This document shows positions 1 to 7,617 of a DNA stretch of 64,000 bases, piece by piece. The position numbers and the translations under genes are program-made. Source of the stretch: JADLDB01 sp040752975 (lineage in GTDB: Bacteria; Myxococcota; Myxococcia; Myxococcales; Myxococcaceae); contig JBFMHF010000006.1 of assembly GCA_040752975.1 (NCBI GenBank), forward strand, positions 41,585 through 105,584, written 5' to 3'. The notes under the pieces were generated by a model, which was given only the letters and a program-made list of their open reading frames with translations, was not told where the DNA came from and searched no databases. The first letter of the stretch is position 1. The number at the start of each line of letters is the position of its first letter.

Positions 1-2
1 CG

Positions 3-302
3 GGGCACAGCACCTTCAGCCGCTCGGCCGCGGAGGTGCTGACGCGGATGACGGGCAGTCCGTTCTTCCCCGGTGGCCTTGGGCAGCAGACGGTGCCGGC
101 GCAGCGCGGCCTCACGTTCGAGGCGGGCCCGACGACGGAGGTGACGCTGCAATGGGCGACGTACTTCGACGCGGCGGATCAAGCCGGCCAGTCGCGCATC
201 TGGGGCGGCATCCACATCACCGCCGACGACTTCGGCGGGCGGCGCGTGGGCGCGCGCGTGGGGGAGCTGGCCTTCCAGAAGGCCGAGGCGTTGTTCCAGT
301 GA
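3..302 (+). CDS. Vanadium-dependent haloperoxidase-like protein, C-terminal fragment
   Basis: The frame is open from the window edge, so only about the last 99 residues are present. It begins GHSTFSRSAAEVL and later contains SRIWGGIHITADD. Both match the vanadate-binding end of the vanadium haloperoxidase / PAP2-like family: the first His-containing motif and the R-x-W-G-G-I-H segment. In that family these residues hold the vanadate cofactor that oxidises halides with peroxide, but many bacterial members have no shown haloperoxidase activity. The stop is 111 bp before the cyclase start. The 5' end lies outside the window, so length, signal peptide and operon membership cannot be judged. Confidence 0.75.
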   Translation, partial: GHSTFSRSAAEVLTRMTGSPFFPGGLGQQTVPAQRGLTFEAGPTTEVTLQWATYFDAADQAGQSRIWGGIHITADDFGGRRVGARVGELAFQKAEALFQ

Positions 303-413
303 GGGTTGGAGAGCCACTCTTCGCTCGAGGAGCCCGGCTCCGCTGACGGGCGTCAACCATCCCGGAGCCGTCCTCTGCCGCGGACGGCGGCGAGGTGCTA
401 CGCAGCGCACGCC

Positions 414-2411
414 ATGACGACTGCCCGCAAGCTGGACGCCTCGCACGCGCTGCTCGACTCTGTCGACGGCACGCTGAATCGCGCGATCCCCAACCTCGCG
501 CGCCTGCAGCTCGACCGCGGCAGCTGGCCCGGTGACTACGGGGGGCCGATGTTCCTGCTCCCCATGTTCGTGGCGCTGGCGTGGGTGACGAAGCGCCTGC
601 CGCCGCCGGCCCGCGTCGAGCGCATGGTGACGTACTTCACCAACGTGCAGCGCCCCGACGGCAGCATCGGGCTGCACGCCGAGGCCACCGAAGGCAGCAT
701 GTTCACCACCACGCTGTCCTATGTGGCGCTGCGGCTGCTCGGTGTCGGGAAAGACGACGCGCGGCTGACGCGCATGCGCAGGTGGATCCACGACAATGGC
801 TCGCCGCTGGGGGCGGCCTCGTGGGGAAAGTTCACCCTGTGCCTCCTCGGCCTCTACGACTGGAAGGGCATCCACCCGGTGCTGCCTGAGTTGTGGCTGC
901 TCCCGAAGGACGCGCCGCTGCACCCCGGCCGCCTGTGGTGCCACTGCCGCCAGGTGTACCTGCCGATGGCTTGGCTCTACGGCATGAAGTCCACCGCGCC
1001 CGACGCGCCCCTGCTGCGCGAGCTGCGCGAAGAGCTGTACGGGGGGAAGTACGGCTCGATCGACTGGGAGAAGCACCGGGACACCGTGGCGAAGGCCGAC
1101 GACTACCGGCCGTCGAAGCTGGCGCTCAAGGGCGTCAACACCGGCCAGGGCCTCTTCGAGAAGCTGCCCCTCAAGCCGCTGCGGAAGAAGGCCGTCGAGG
1201 AGTGTCTCCACCACATCCGCTACGAGGATCGGGTCACCAACGACATCGACATCGGGCCCGTCAACGCGGTGCTGAACATGTTCGTGCACCACTTCCGCGG
1301 GGCGGAGGGCGCGGCCGACCTCGAGCGCGGCTGGTACAAGTTCGACCGCTACTACCTCTGGGACGGCCACGACGGCCTCAAGATGCAGGGGTACAACAAC
1401 AGCGAGCTGTGGGACACGGCCTTCGCGGTGCAGGCGATCTCCGCGGCGGTGGCTTCGGGCGCGGTGAGGGACGCCGACGCGAAGCCGCTGCTCGAGAAGG
1501 CGTACACCTTCATCCGTGACAACCAGATCCTCGAGGACGTGCCCGAGCCGGAGAAGCACTACCGGCACCGGTGCAAGGGCGGCTGGCCGTTCAGCGATCG
1601 CGCCCACGGCTGGCCGATCACCGACTGCACGTCGGAGGGCTTCAAGTGCGCGGTGGACCTCGAAGGGCGCTTCAGCCCCGAGGTGCCGGTCGACCTGTTG
1701 CGCGACTCGGTGCGCCTCATCCTGTCCTGGCAGAACGAGGACGGCGGCTGGGCGACGTACGAGCGGCAGCGCGGCGGCGCCTGGCTCGAGCAGTTCAACC
1801 CGTCGCAGGTGTTCGGCGACATCATGGTGGACTACTCGTACGTCGAGTGCACCAGCGCGTGTGTGCAGGCCCTGGTGAAGGCGAAGAAGCGCTTCCCGGG
1901 GGAGTTCGAGCTCGACTCGGCCATCGCCCGCGGCGTCGACTTCATTCGCAGCCAGCAGCGGCCCGACGGCAGCTTCGAGGGGAGCTGGGCGGTGTGCTTC
2001 ACCTACGGCACGTGGTTCGCGGTGACGGCGCTGAAGGCGGCCGGTGCGTCCGATGACGATCCCGCCATCAGGCGGGCCGTCGCCTTCCTGCTCTCGAAGC
2101 AGCGCCCCGACGGGAGCTGGAGCGAACACGGCAACTCGTGCCGCGATCGCCGCTGGGTGGAGGGTGAAGCCGGCCACGTCGCGCAGACGTCGTGGGCGCT
2201 GTCCGCCCTGGTGCGCGGCGGCTGCGACGTGCGGGAGGCGATGGACCGCGCGGCCCAGTGGCTGTGCAGCCGGCAGGAGCAGGACGGGAGCTGGGCCCGT
2301 GAGCCGCTGGTGGGCGTGTTCAACCGAACCTGCCTCATCAGCTACGACAACTACCGCCACTACTTCCCGGTGTGGGCGCTGGCGGAGTGGCGCTCGACCG
2401 CCACGCGCTGA
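414..2411 (+). CDS. Oxidosqualene cyclase (cycloartenol-synthase type)
   Basis: A 665-aa triterpene cyclase, predicted to fold 2,3-oxidosqualene into a protosterol. The acid motif is DCTSE (D404), the oxidosqualene-cyclase form (DCTAE) rather than the DXDD of squalene-hopene cyclase. Other hallmarks are HPGRLWCHCRQVYLPM, MQGYNNSELWDT and several QW repeats of the RPDGS type. Three positions known to separate cycloartenol from lanosterol synthase in plant mutagenesis work carry the cycloartenol residues: Tyr327 (MQGY), His398 and Ile402 (HGWPITDC). The protein is shorter than eukaryotic enzymes (about 730-760 aa). ATG 414 is chosen over upstream in-frame codons because homology begins there; a TACGCA hexamer (399-404) ends 9 nt before it. 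Neighbouring sterol genes are not visible in the window. Confidence 0.93.
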   Translation: MTTARKLDASHALLDSVDGTLNRAIPNLARLQLDRGSWPGDYGGPMFLLPMFVALAWVTKRLPPPARVERMVTYFTNVQRPDGSIGLHAEATEGSMFTTTLSYVALRLLGVGKDDARLTRMRRWIHDNGSPLGAASWGKFTLCLLGLYDWKGIHPVLPELWLLPKDAPLHPGRLWCHCRQVYLPMAWLYGMKSTAPDAPLLRELREELYGGKYGSIDWEKHRDTVAKADDYRPSKLALKGVNTGQGLFEKLPLKPLRKKAVEECLHHIRYEDRVTNDIDIGPVNAVLNMFVHHFRGAEGAADLERGWYKFDRYYLWDGHDGLKMQGYNNSELWDTAFAVQAISAAVASGAVRDADAKPLLEKAYTFIRDNQILEDVPEPEKHYRHRCKGGWPFSDRAHGWPITDCTSEGFKCAVDLEGRFSPEVPVDLLRDSVRLILSWQNEDGGWATYERQRGGAWLEQFNPSQVFGDIMVDYSYVECTSACVQALVKAKKRFPGEFELDSAIARGVDFIRSQQRPDGSFEGSWAVCFTYGTWFAVTALKAAGASDDDPAIRRAVAFLLSKQRPDGSWSEHGNSCRDRRWVEGEAGHVAQTSWALSALVRGGCDVREAMDRAAQWLCSRQEQDGSWAREPLVGVFNRTCLISYDNYRHYFPVWALAEWRSTATR

Positions 2412-2479
2412 CGGCCGCCGCCGGGCGACGCGGTGGCGGAGTTGCTGGCGGCCCTGGGAGAGCTGTCCCGGCTGGTCTG

Positions 2480-2648
2480 ATGCGCGTGCTCATCGGGACC
2501 GGAGCGGCGGCGGACGCGAGGGCGGTGGTGAAGTCCCTCGCGCCGCGCCGCTTCGAACCGGGGCTGCGCGAGAAGAGCCTCGCGCACGCGGCGCGCAATC
2601 GCCAGGGGCCAGCTCGAGGACGTCCTGGCGAAGGCGCTCGCGGACTGA
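2480..2648 (+). pseudogene. Possible decayed gene remnant
   Basis: An ATG at 2480 overlaps the stop of a short open stretch (DAVAELLAALGELSRLV) in the arrangement TGATG. It opens MRVLIGTGAAADARAVVKSLA. After about 42 codons the protein-like signal moves to another frame, which ends GQLEDVLAKALAD at the stop 2646-2648. This looks like a small gene broken by an indel between the cyclase and the convergent aminopeptidase-like gene. I do not recognise the family, and chance openness in GC-rich DNA could give the same picture. Confidence 0.22.
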
Positions 2649-2666
2649 AGGCGGCGGAGCCTCCAA

Positions 2667-3878
2667 TCAGCTGCCCGGCTGCACCAACACGCCCTTCTCC
2701 ACCAACGGCTTGCCGTCGATGGTGACGGTCGCGTCGGGCAGGAATCCCCCTCCACCAAAGGGACAGTCGTTGCTGCCGCCGGCCCACAAGTCTCCCCCGA
2801 AGAAGACGGACACCATGCCCTGGGGCACCCAGTTGAGCAGCGGCTTCCCGCTGCGCGGCTTGACGTCGGCGTTGAGGCCGATGTCCACCACCGCCAGTGA
2901 GTCACGGCAGGGGGGGCTCTTGTCGAAGGTCGCCCGCCATTCGTCGAAGGTGGGGCTGGGCCTGGCCATCAGCGACGTCACTTTGCCGTTGGTGAAGAGC
3001 GCGGTGAGGCCCTCCACCACGTTGCCGCGGAAGTCGATGCGGTCCCACACCACGCGGCCCGTCGCGGTCCCCGGCACGGGACTGACGTACGCCTCGCCCG
3101 CCGGGAGCCAGACCATGGCCGCGGCGCCGCCCTGCTTCGCCTCTTCGGGAGAGATGACGCCGTCGCTCACCAGCACTTTCCGCCCATCGACGCGCATTCG
3201 GAGGTCTGTGCCGTTGGGCGCCGTCACCCGCAGTTCGGTGCCGACCGTGACGAGTTCGCGAACGCGCTCACCGGCGGCAGCGAGCTTCTCCGGATCCGTC
3301 GCCACGCCCGCCCGGAAGACGTTCTCGAGCTCCTGTCTCGTGAGGCCGAGCCGCCTGGCGTTGGCGTCGGAAGGGAAGAGGCCGTTGCCCAGCTCGACCT
3401 GCCGCACGTTGCGCTTCAGTAGCCTGGCGTTGCCGCGCGCGTAGCTCTGGTTCACCGTGGTGAGGCGATCCGGTGGGACGCCGCGCCACACTTCCGGCGC
3501 GTCCCCACCGCCGACTTCGATGGTCACCTGGGGCAGCTCGGCCAGCTTGAGCCAGAGGTCGCCGCGGGCGCGATCGAACTTCGCGGGCACCTCGTCGAAG
3601 TAGCGGCGGGCGCGCTCGGTGCGGGCGAACAGCTCGAGCGGGAGGCCGCCGCGCCGCTGCACGGCGAGGCCGAGCTCCTCGACGAGCGCGAGATCATTGC
3701 CCGAGATGAAGACGATTTCTCCCGTCTGGACGCGCGCGACGTCGCCCACCACCCGCTCGGCGATGGCCACGGTCTCCACACCCGGGCTCGAGGTTTTCCC
3801 CGGCGGACCAGCCCAGGCCCACGCGGCGATGACGAGACTGCACGACGCTGACGCGACTCCGATGGCACGCAGACCCAT
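2667..3878 (-). CDS. Exported M29-type aminopeptidase-like protein, possibly inactive
   Basis: A 403-aa protein with a signal peptide (MGLRAIGVASASCSLVIAAWAWA). The middle and C-terminal parts resemble M29 (aminopeptidase T/AmpS-like) metallopeptidases: a region around VSDGVISPEE, then LPAGEAYVSPVPGTATGRV, which matches the family's metal-binding Glu segment, and a late GG-S-N block. Family members end with an H-x-D pair after GG-x-N-x-S; here the corresponding stretch reads GGSNDCPFGGGG with no such His. Catalysis is therefore doubtful. Most characterised M29 enzymes are cytoplasmic, so export is also unusual. The ATG has a good Shine-Dalgarno (GGGGGAG, read on the minus strand). It converges with the cyclase region. 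Confidence 0.6.
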   Translation of the reverse strand: MGLRAIGVASASCSLVIAAWAWAGPPGKTSSPGVETVAIAERVVGDVARVQTGEIVFISGNDLALVEELGLAVQRRGGLPLELFARTERARRYFDEVPAKFDRARGDLWLKLAELPQVTIEVGGGDAPEVWRGVPPDRLTTVNQSYARGNARLLKRNVRQVELGNGLFPSDANARRLGLTRQELENVFRAGVATDPEKLAAAGERVRELVTVGTELRVTAPNGTDLRMRVDGRKVLVSDGVISPEEAKQGGAAAMVWLPAGEAYVSPVPGTATGRVVWDRIDFRGNVVEGLTALFTNGKVTSLMARPSPTFDEWRATFDKSPPCRDSLAVVDIGLNADVKPRSGKPLLNWVPQGMVSVFFGGDLWAGGSNDCPFGGGGFLPDATVTIDGKPLVEKGVLVQPGS

Positions 3879-4032
3879 GGCTCCCCCCGGGGAAATGGAG
3901 CGTTGCTCGGTGTGGGCTTTGCCCTAACGGTGGGGCAAGGCCCGCGCGCAGAAATCGACTGGTGCGCTGCGTCGACGACGGGCGAGGCGGAGGGATTTCG
4001 GCGGCCTCGCATCCACGTCAGGCCCGCGACGG

Positions 4033-5075
4033 TCGGCCGGGGCGGACCAGGAACCGGGGTGGAGGCGCCGTCACGAACCACTGCGCGGGCGTTCTCGACG
4101 ACAGCCGGGGCGGCCACGGGCCGGGTGGAGTCCGCCGTGCCGACTCGTCGCGCGCGCCGCCGAAGGGGGCGGACGCGGGCTACGGGGCGGTGTGGACGAC
4201 TCGTCGCGCCCGCGTCAGCGACGACGCCCGGGTTGGGCCACGCGCCGAGGCGCAGCCCACCGTCACGACTCGCTGCGCTGACATCTGCGACGACGTCCGG
4301 GTTGGGCCGTGGGCCTGGGTGGAGTCCGCCGTGCCGACTCGTCGCGCGCGCCGCCGAAGGGGGCGGACGCGGGCTACGGGGCGGTGTGGACGACTCGTCG
4401 CGCCCCCGTCAGCGACGACGCAGGTTGGGCCACGCGCCGAGGCGCAGCCCACCGTCACGACTCGCTGCGCTGACATCTGCGACGACGTCGGGGTTGGGCC
4501 GTGGGCCTGGATGGGGTCCGCCGTGACGACTCGTCGCGCTCGCACCTCCGAAGGCGGCGGACGCGGGCTACGGGGCGGGGTGGAGCCCGCCGTCACGACT
4601 CGAAACACCCGCGTCTCGGAAGGCGGCCGGAGCGGGCCAGGCGCCGGGGTAGAGTCCGCCGTCACGACTCGACGCGCCCGCGTCTGCGACCACGGCCGGG
4701 GCGGGCCAGGCGCCGGGGCGAAGCCCGCCGTCACGACTCGACGCGCCCGCGTCTGCGACCACGGCCGGGGCGGGCCACGGGCCGGGACGAAGTCCGCCGT
4801 CACTCGTCGCGCCTGCGTCTGCGACGACGCTCGGCGCGGGCCACGGGCCGGGGCGAAGTCCGCCGTCGAGAGTGGCCCCTGCGTCGGACGCTGGCGAGGG
4901 CCCGCCTGCCGACGCGCCGGTCGTCGCGAACCACCGCCGGGAGTCCGTCGTGCCCGGAGGGCCTGCGTCGAGCGCGACGGTGGCGGGCGACGGCCAAGGC
5001 CCGGGGCGGAGGCCACCGTCAGGCGACAGGGCGCGCATGGGGACGCCCCAGGGGCCGGGCGAAAGTCCGCCGTTC
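4033..5075. repeat. Decaying 66-69 bp minisatellite, partly coding
   Basis: On the plus strand the unit contains CGCCGTCACGACTCG and GACGACG/CACGGCCGGGGCGGG. Adjacent copies at about 4661 and 4730 are 69 bp apart. Within 4568-5075 the units encode the C-terminal repeats of the minus-strand lipoprotein (about 23 aa each, VVADAG...DGGLRPG.WPAP). The array does not end at that gene's stop. It continues to about 4033, where two copies of a roughly 194-bp higher-order block (starting near 4123 and 4317) can be aligned. Apart from this array, the 689-bp interval 3879-4567 holds nothing I recognise. Confidence 0.85.
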
Positions 5076-6628
5076 GTTCGATCCGCTGCCGCGAGGGAGG
5101 AGGAGGCCACCCCGAGGCGTGTCGCCAGAGGCGCTTCGGTGCCGCGTCCCCACAGCGCGGAGATCGTCTGCCAGCTCTCCTTCTTCGCGAACCAGTCGTC
5201 CGAAAGGCGGGCGGCCGCGAGGCGGGCCAACTCCGCGGCCTTGAGGGTGGTGGCTGAGCGGAGGAAGTCGTCGGTGTCGATGCGCCAGCGCACGCCGTCG
5301 TCCGCCGAGGGCGGCAGGGCCAGCGCGCGGGCCATGAGCTGCACGTACCGGCTGCGCGCCTCCGCCTCAGGCAGCCCCTGCGTCTCGAGGCGCACCAGCA
5401 CCACGCCCGCCGCGCGCCGCAGCACGAAGAGGCGGTGGGTCGTCCACGCGTCGACCACCGCCTTCTGCGCCTCGCCGGTGACGCCCACCGAGTCGAGCCA
5501 GGCCGGCGAAGCCACCAGGCTGGAGAACAGCTCGCCCAGGGCCTGCACGGACGCGGGGTCGCCCAGCCGCTCGGTGGCGAGGTGGCCCGTCTTCGCTTCC
5601 CGCAGCGCGAGCGCGGCGCCCAGCTCGGAGAACAGCGAGGCCTGATCTCTCAGCCCACCCACTGGGCGGAAGCTGACGCGGACGTCCGTCTGCGTGGGCG
5701 CGACCGTCAGGGGCAGGGGGTGCTTCGCCGCGCGCTCCGAGAGCTCGAGCGTGAGGCCGGGCCGCCCGTAGATGCCGAGGCCGCCCAGGAGGGCGATGGC
5801 GCGGGGGGCGAGCTGATCCTTCGGGAACGCGGCGTCGGCGGCGGCGCTCACCCGCAACAGGCGCGGCAGCTCAGCGCGGGTGAGGTTGGCCAGCGGGAGG
5901 CGAACGTCGGCGTCGGACTGCCGCTGGAGCGCGAGGCGCCAGGCCTCCTCGGTGCTGTTGAGCACGGCCTCGGCTGCGCGGGCGAGCTCGTCCAGCTCCA
6001 GCTCCCGGGTCTCCGCGGCGAGCTCCAGCACCGAGGGGCTGTCCAGCTTGAGGGCGAGCTCGGCGGCCCTCGCGTCGCGCCGGGCCAGCGCGGCGTCGAG
6101 CCGCTCGGCGGCGGCCAGGGAGGCCTTCCACAACGCCCTGCGCCTCACCGCGCTCTTCTCGGTGAGGAGCAGCCGCGGCAGTTCTCGCCACGCGACGTCC
6201 TTCCCGTCGACGGCGAAGGTGAGGCCTGCTTCCAGGCTGGCGACGGCGTCGTTTTCCGTCGCCAGCTCGCGGGCCAGCAGCTCGCCCATCAGCCAGTGCT
6301 CGAGGTGGGCGGCGCGGCGGGCGTCGGCCGCGGGCAGGCGAGCGCGGGCGGCGCGCAGATCGAGCAGCGCCTCGCGGGCGAAGAGCGCCCCGTGTCCGGT
6401 GAGGGCGCGTGAGAGATCCAGGTTGGCGCCAGTGGTCCAGTGGCTCCAGAGCGCCTCGTCCTGGGCGCGGAGGATCTCGCCTGCCTCGGCCTCGATGGCG
6501 TCGAGGCGGACGAGCAGGGGGTCGACGCCAGCGTCCGGTGGCGCAACCTCCACCACCTCCGGGACGGACTTCGGGCAGCCGAGGGCGCCGGCCAGGCACA
6601 GCACGCCGAAGAGGCGAAGGAGTTTCAC
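4568..6628 (-). CDS. Lipoprotein with helical domain and Pro/Gly/Asp-rich tandem-repeat tail
   Basis: About 686 aa. The GTG at 6628 is chosen over the TTG at 6652 because it starts a clean lipoprotein signal (KLLRLFGVLCLAGALGC, lipobox LAGALGC). Residues about 25-510 are Ala/Leu/Arg-rich and mostly helical, with Glu/Asp-rich stretches. The layout loosely recalls M2/M3-type peptidases, but I see no HEXXH, so I assign no activity. From about residue 520 the chain becomes tandem repeats of DGGLRPGPWPAP plus VVADAGA(S/T)S(R). The stop (TAG) lies inside the repeat array. It follows the 6649-7617 gene by about 20 nt, so it is probably the last gene of the three-gene minus-strand operon. A lipid-anchored envelope protein of unknown role is the safe reading. 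Confidence 0.75.
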   Translation of the reverse strand: MKLLRLFGVLCLAGALGCPKSVPEVVEVAPPDAGVDPLLVRLDAIEAEAGEILRAQDEALWSHWTTGANLDLSRALTGHGALFAREALLDLRAARARLPAADARRAAHLEHWLMGELLARELATENDAVASLEAGLTFAVDGKDVAWRELPRLLLTEKSAVRRRALWKASLAAAERLDAALARRDARAAELALKLDSPSVLELAAETRELELDELARAAEAVLNSTEEAWRLALQRQSDADVRLPLANLTRAELPRLLRVSAAADAAFPKDQLAPRAIALLGGLGIYGRPGLTLELSERAAKHPLPLTVAPTQTDVRVSFRPVGGLRDQASLFSELGAALALREAKTGHLATERLGDPASVQALGELFSSLVASPAWLDSVGVTGEAQKAVVDAWTTHRLFVLRRAAGVVLVRLETQGLPEAEARSRYVQLMARALALPPSADDGVRWRIDTDDFLRSATTLKAAELARLAAARLSDDWFAKKESWQTISALWGRGTEAPLATRLGVASSSLAAADRTNGGLSPGPWGVPMRALSPDGGLRPGPWPSPATVALDAGPPGTTDSRRWFATTGASAGGPSPASDAGATLDGGLRPGPWPAPSVVADAGATSDGGLRPGPWPAPAVVADAGASSRDGGLRPGAWPAPAVVADAGASSRDGGLYPGAWPAPAAFRDAGVSSRDGGLHPAP

Positions 6629-6648
6629 TGCGGCTGCGGGGGCGTCTC

Positions 6649-7617
6649 TCAAGGCGAGGTGTAGGAGCCCGTGACCTGCATCCGCTCCTGGGAGCGCTTG
6701 CCTGCACAGGCCTCGGCCTCACCGGAGAGCTTCCCGTCCTTGACCTCGACGTCGATCCTCCGGCAGCCGAAGGCGGGGGAGCCCTTGATCTCCGCTTTCG
6801 CCTGGAGCGCCTCGCGCTCCTTCGCGATCGCGTCCATCTCCTTCTTCGGGCCCTCGAAGCACGGCCCCATCTTCGCCGGGGGCAGCTTCCCGCACTCGCC
6901 CATCTTCTTCGAGACGGCGTTGGTGCGGTCCTCGAGGGCCTTCATCTCGGCCGACTTGAACAGGTCCTGCATCGCCTTCGCCTGTGCCATCTGGTCCTCG
7001 GGCGTGACATCCTGTTCCAGGCGGAGGTTGCCGGTCGACGCCCACACCGTCCACGGCACGGTGCCGAGCAGCTTGCCCGCGCGCTTCCACTCCCCGGTCG
7101 CCTTCGTCGTGTCGGTCGCGCCGAACTTCGTCTTCACCACCAGCGTGTCTTCGCCCACGACGAAGGTCCACGTGTGATTGCAGCCGATCACCAACCTCCG
7201 CGTCTGCGAGGCGGCTGACACCGGCGCCACCACCGTCACGTCGACCTGGTGCGGAGTGGCCGTCTTCTTCGCGTGCACCGTTGCCTCCCAGCCCTTCGCG
7301 GTGATGGCCTCCTTGACGACCTCGAGGTCGTCACCGCGGATGCCCACGAGGCTGCCCGGCGCGATCTTCCCGGCCAACGTCACCGCCTTCGTCTCGTCGG
7401 GGCAGATCACGATCCCCTCGGCGGAGGTCGCCCCGAGGAACTGCACTTCGGGCGTGGGGTACTTCGCGTAGAGCGCCTTCTGGTCCTTGTCGAGGCCCAG
7501 CTTCTTCCTCTCGGCGTACGCGGCGGAGTGGAAGTCGCTCAGCTTCTTGCTCCACGCGTCGGCCAGGGCAGGCAGCGCTACCAGGACGGACAGCGACAGG
7601 GTGAGCCAGCGGTTCAT
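6649..7617 (-). CDS. Exported protein of unknown function
   Basis: About 322 aa with a signal peptide ending in a typical ALADA-W site. Tandem ATGs lie at 7620 and 7617. The second sits at better spacing from GGAGGA, and the first overlaps the upstream stop as ATGA, so translation is probably coupled to the O-antigen-ligase-like gene. The mature protein is Lys-rich, with a beta-type middle (TWTFVVGEDTLVVKTKFG) and a helical segment (about residues 220-285, QMAQAKAMQDLFKSAEMKAL). Cysteine pairs in GECGKLPPAKMGPC and near the C-terminus suggest disulphides. I do not recognise the family. Confidence 0.8.
   Translation of the reverse strand: MNRWLTLSLSVLVALPALADAWSKKLSDFHSAAYAERKKLGLDKDQKALYAKYPTPEVQFLGATSAEGIVICPDETKAVTLAGKIAPGSLVGIRGDDLEVVKEAITAKGWEATVHAKKTATPHQVDVTVVAPVSAASQTRRLVIGCNHTWTFVVGEDTLVVKTKFGATDTTKATGEWKRAGKLLGTVPWTVWASTGNLRLEQDVTPEDQMAQAKAMQDLFKSAEMKALEDRTNAVSKKMGECGKLPPAKMGPCFEGPKKEMDAIAKEREALQAKAEIKGSPAFGCRRIDVEVKDGKLSGEAEACAGKRSQERMQVTGSYTSP

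Noticed and set aside
306..413. N-terminal extension of the oxidosqualene cyclase
   Set aside because: Ser/Arg/Pro-rich with no family similarity; ATG 414 begins the conserved protein.
2649..2725. Extension of the 2480 open frame into the aminopeptidase-like gene
   Set aside because: The tail is antisense to the real gene; the apparent protein signal changes frame before it.
4033..5075. Repeat array considered as a CRISPR
   Set aside because: Units are contiguous, diverged and largely coding, without spacers of unrelated sequence.
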